Assembly (NCBI RefSeq): GCF_900142925.1
Contig: NZ_FRCN01000008.1
Span: 186,001 to 250,000, forward strand
Direction: 5' to 3'
Source: Chitinophaga sp. CF418
GTDB lineage: Bacteria; Bacteroidota; Bacteroidia; Chitinophagales; Chitinophagaceae
DNA: 64,000 bases
Part shown: piece after piece, positions 61,432 to 64,000 of the stretch
How positions within the stretch are numbered: position 1 is the stretch's first letter
How the letters are laid out: each line of letters opens with the position of its first letter
The notes under the pieces: generated by a model
What the model was told of the DNA's origin: nothing
Database searches by the model: none
The model's input: the letters and a program-made list of their open reading frames with translations, nothing else
Program-made: the position numbers and the translations under genes

Positions 61432-62118
61432 CTATTCAATCTTAATCGGTTGTGTATAGATCAGCTCTCCTACACCTGCTGTTTTAACGCCTATACGGGC
61501 GAAAAAAAACGGTTCTCCCGATAAAGTGGCGGGAATGTCCACATTGATCGTAACAGGGGCTGTAATGTCTCCGATTGCCCCGGCGCTTAGCGATGCAGCT
61601 TTGAGGTTATTGACGGCATCTACAATATTCGTTTTACCCAGGTACAGCGTTGCCGACTCCAGTGGCTGAGACGCATTGACCCTTTCTATTGAGAATGTGG
61701 CAGTTACTTTAGTTCCGCTTTTACCGGCCGTGGCATTTTTGATGATGAAATAAGGCTGCACCGGCACTTCTACGGTCGTACCGCCATTTACGGTAATGTC
61801 AATAGAGTCTGTATTATTCACCCAGGGGCCATTGCCAGGCAGCCGTACCAGTTTGTAATTGCCGTCAAACAATGAGGCAGAGAAGGTACCGTCCTGCGCT
61901 ACATACACGGGGATCTTTGTAAACAACTGAAAACCATGTTGCCAGAGTTCCAGCTGGACGCCATTGGAGCGGACGCCCACAGCCTCTTTATTGTAGATCA
62001 CCTTACCGGAAAGGATGGATGTTGGCTTTTCATAGTTATCCTTTTTACATCCTGTTATCAGCATGCCTAGCGCCATAGCAATGAAAGAGGATGATACTAT
62101 TTTGTTCATATCGTACAT
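61432..62118 (-). CDS. DUF3823 domain-containing lipoprotein
   Basis: 228 residues. The lipobox is ALGMLITGCKKD. An N-terminal CarboxypepD_reg-like beta domain (LSGKVIYNKEAVGVRSNGVQ, DGTFSASLFDGNYKLVRLPG) and a C-terminal beta-sandwich (ATFSIERVNASQPLESATLY) match DUF3823. These proteins are regularly encoded right after SusC/SusD pairs and are thought to be surface glycan-binding or accessory proteins. It starts 9 bp after the SusD-like gene. The glycan is unknown. Confidence 0.85.
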   Translation of the reverse strand: MYDMNKIVSSSFIAMALGMLITGCKKDNYEKPTSILSGKVIYNKEAVGVRSNGVQLELWQHGFQLFTKIPVYVAQDGTFSASLFDGNYKLVRLPGNGPWVNNTDSIDITVNGGTTVEVPVQPYFIIKNATAGKSGTKVTATFSIERVNASQPLESATLYLGKTNIVDAVNNLKAASLSAGAIGDITAPVTINVDIPATLSGEPFFFARIGVKTAGVGELIYTQPIKIE

Positions 62119-62127
62119 GTTAACAGG

Positions 62128-64000
62128 TTACTGAAAAGGGTTCTTGACGATCTTCGGATTGTTGTTCAGCACCGCCTGGTTGATAGCGGTATAATAGTTT
62201 CCCAGCTGGAAGAAGCGGGGCGTTCTGAAACGCGGGGCGACCATTTTCACGAAGACGTATTTTCCGTCGCGGGCAGCATCACCAGGGCGTATTACGCGAT
62301 AAGGATACAAAGCGTAGATCATCGCATTGGGATTGGAAGCATCTCCGTTCCAGATCTTGTCTGCTATACGCCAGCGTTTCAGGTCCCATACACGGTGATC
62401 TTCAAATGCCAGTTCTACCCTGCGTTCATTCCGTATCCTGTCTATTGTCAGCGATGAAAGACTGTTGGCACCAAAGCCTGCTCTCTCACGCAGCGCATTG
62501 ATATAAAGCAATGCATCTCCCGTCTGTCCCAGTTCGAAGGCTGCTTCCGCAGCATTCAGATATATTTCTCCCAGTCGGAACCAAACCCACCATACATCAC
62601 TTTGAATACCCCTGGTGCTTGTTTTATCGTTAGGGTCTATATACTTCCTGAGATAAAATCCTGTATTTGACACTTCCTGTATAGAGCGGTGGGGACCTGA
62701 CGAACCAGTCAGCAATTTACCGTCGCTGTAGGTTGTACCGAGGTCGCTTCCTTCGATCACATCATATGCATTACGGGCGCTGTTCCACACCAGCACACCT
62801 GCCTGTATGGCTACCGGCAGGCTTTTGAAAGAAGTACCGGGATAGATGATGGTGCCATACAAACGTCCATCTTTATTGGCAAAGATATCCGACAGCTTAT
62901 CGTAGTAGATATAGTCGCTGTTATCAGGCGTGCGTGTTCTCAGCGCACCATCTGAACCATCTTTATATTCAAAACTTTCCACCAGGTTCAGGGATGGTAC
63001 TACAGATGAAGAGCCCAGGTTGTCTTCCCTGATACCGCGGGCGATATTATCGTATGAAAACCAGTGTTTGCGGGTGGGCAACAGGTAGTCTTTCACAAAG
63101 ATCACTTCACGGTTGGAGGCTTTTTTTGTAACGGCCTCGAAGAAGTTCTCACCGGGATCAGGGTTGTTCCTGTACAGTGAGTAGGGCCCGCTGTTGATGA
63201 TCTCTTTGGAGGCATCGAGCGCCTTTTGATAGTAGCTATTCGCCATACTGCCGGGTATACCAACCTCACCACCTGGCGTTGTAATAGGTACCGGCATAAG
63301 GCTGTTGTATTTTGCGAGTGAACCTGCGTACAGCATAGCGCGACTCTTCAAAGCCAGGGCTGTATATTTGTTGGCACGGGTGGTGCTACCGGCATTCCCC
63401 AGCTGGTCTTTGACGGCATCTATTTCAGCTGCAATGAAGTCATAAACTTCTGATTCTTTTGCGCGGGCCTGCTGCAGGTCTGCTACGTTTCCGGAATAGT
63501 CGTAAATGAGCTGTTTGGTGACCAGTGGCACACCTCCCATTCTCTTTACCAGGTTGAAGTAATTGAGTGCGCGCAGAAAACGTAATTCTGAGGAATATTG
63601 TTTCTTGGCCTCCTCCGAGAGGCTCACACCGTATTTCTCAATATTTTCCAGCGCCAGGTTAATATCACGGATATAGGTATAGTTCCATAAATACCACCTG
63701 TTAAAGGCATAGGAGCCGATGTTATTGCGACCATCTTCATTGGATTGTCCACTCCACATGGCTTCATCATAATCGGCCATGTTACGCCACTGGAACAATC
63801 GTCCGTCGGCACCATCGTTTACATCACCCAGTCCTGTTTCTGCCGGGATCCTGTCGTAGAAATTCGCGAGTAAGGCCACTATCTGTTTAGGGTCATTCCA
63901 TACCTGTTCGTCAGATAGAATAGTACGTGGCTCCCTGTCCAGCCAGTCTTTCATACAGCCTGTCAGCAACAGGGTCAGGAGGGAAAGCGTATATAATCGT
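62128..64000 (-). CDS. SusD/RagB-family nutrient-binding lipoprotein (5' end outside window)
   Basis: The frame stays open to the right edge: residues before the lipobox read LYTLSLLTLLLTGCMKDW, so lipidated Cys is present but the start codon lies beyond 64000. About 623 residues are visible. SusD landmarks are the N-terminal REPRTILSDEQVWNDPKQIV, the TPR-like ELRFLRALNYFNLVKRMGGV and the C-terminal RRVELAFEDHRVWDLKRWRI with the closing helix. It captures an oligosaccharide or peptide for a partner SusC TonB receptor, expected just outside the window to the right. Confidence 0.92.
   Translation of the reverse strand, partial: RLYTLSLLTLLLTGCMKDWLDREPRTILSDEQVWNDPKQIVALLANFYDRIPAETGLGDVNDGADGRLFQWRNMADYDEAMWSGQSNEDGRNNIGSYAFNRWYLWNYTYIRDINLALENIEKYGVSLSEEAKKQYSSELRFLRALNYFNLVKRMGGVPLVTKQLIYDYSGNVADLQQARAKESEVYDFIAAEIDAVKDQLGNAGSTTRANKYTALALKSRAMLYAGSLAKYNSLMPVPITTPGGEVGIPGSMANSYYQKALDASKEIINSGPYSLYRNNPDPGENFFEAVTKKASNREVIFVKDYLLPTRKHWFSYDNIARGIREDNLGSSSVVPSLNLVESFEYKDGSDGALRTRTPDNSDYIYYDKLSDIFANKDGRLYGTIIYPGTSFKSLPVAIQAGVLVWNSARNAYDVIEGSDLGTTYSDGKLLTGSSGPHRSIQEVSNTGFYLRKYIDPNDKTSTRGIQSDVWWVWFRLGEIYLNAAEAAFELGQTGDALLYINALRERAGFGANSLSSLTIDRIRNERRVELAFEDHRVWDLKRWRIADKIWNGDASNPNAMIYALYPYRVIRPGDAARDGKYVFVKMVAPRFRTPRFFQLGNYYTAINQAVLNNNPKIVKNPFQ

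Noticed and set aside
1..64000. CRISPR arrays, tRNA or rRNA genes, transposases, phage genes
   Set aside because: None seen. The repeats found are short tandem or inverted repeats without spacer structure, and no transposase or integrase is encoded.

Overview
The window is a chromosomal stretch of a Bacteroidota bacterium, most likely a soil or plant-associated Chitinophagaceae (Chitinophaga-like) species. The signs are a type IX secretion C-terminal sorting domain, a SusD-like lipoprotein with a DUF3823 partner, an exosortase N/VIT pair, TonB-receptor-like domains inside an alpha-2-macroglobulin, many signal peptides and lipoboxes, weak Shine-Dalgarno signals, and several promoters matching the Bacteroidota TTTG / TAnnTTTG (-33/-7) pattern. 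I see no rRNA, tRNA, CRISPR array, insertion sequence or prophage. Genes are closely packed, largely in operons.

Layout. 1-4872 (+): end of a large T9SS-sorted surface protein, a DUF4402 protein and an 882-residue usher-like outer-membrane protein; together they look like a fimbria-type chaperone/usher locus cut by the window edge. 4876-14263 (-): a complete L-rhamnose operon (rhaT, bifunctional aldolase/dehydrogenase, isomerase, kinase, mutarotase) with lutABC embedded, so rhamnose can be taken to DHAP plus L-lactate and the lactate to pyruvate. 14417-19835 (-): a small lipoprotein, an LLM flavin oxidoreductase, a PIF1-like helicase and an exported SAM hydrolase. Both the oxidoreductase and the helicase gene are followed by decayed tandem copies of their own 3' ends. 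19955-20835 (+): a Cys-rich copper-storage-like protein coupled to a small HD (alarmone-hydrolase-like) protein. 20926-25515 (-): a tolC-macA-macB type efflux operon. 25776-27120 (-): a three-gene unit that reads as toxin, XRE antitoxin and SecB-like chaperone. 27473-31692: a GH51 arabinofuranosidase, an exported protein made of 23 DTA-type repeats, a hairpin-rich gap and an outer-membrane barrel protein. 31762-35413 (-): a lipoprotein and a copper operon (AraC-type regulator with a CxxC metal-binding head, CopA, CopZ-like).

35523-42061 (+): a 1893-residue alpha-2-macroglobulin with an inserted TonB-receptor-like segment, and a lipoprotein. 42058-50139 (-): a hybrid histidine kinase, an SRPBCC protein, a GNAT acetyltransferase, exosortase N and its VIT-domain PEP-CTERM-type target. 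50357-56802 (+): DUF427, a flavin disulfide reductase, an OpuC/EgtU-type ABC transporter, EgtB and EgtD; this is an ergothioneine synthesis and probable uptake operon. The substrate-binding domain of the transporter is circularly permuted by motif order. 56862-64000: DinB protein/TetR divergent pair, FabF, DUF3820, an orphan + strand terminator, a protein of unknown function, and a SusD/DUF3823 pair cut by the right edge.

The observations most worth following are the permuted EgtU-like transporter in an egt operon, the toxin-antitoxin-SecB unit, the usher/DUF4402/T9SS operon, the DTA-repeat exported protein, and the duplicated gene 3' ends at two neighbouring loci.
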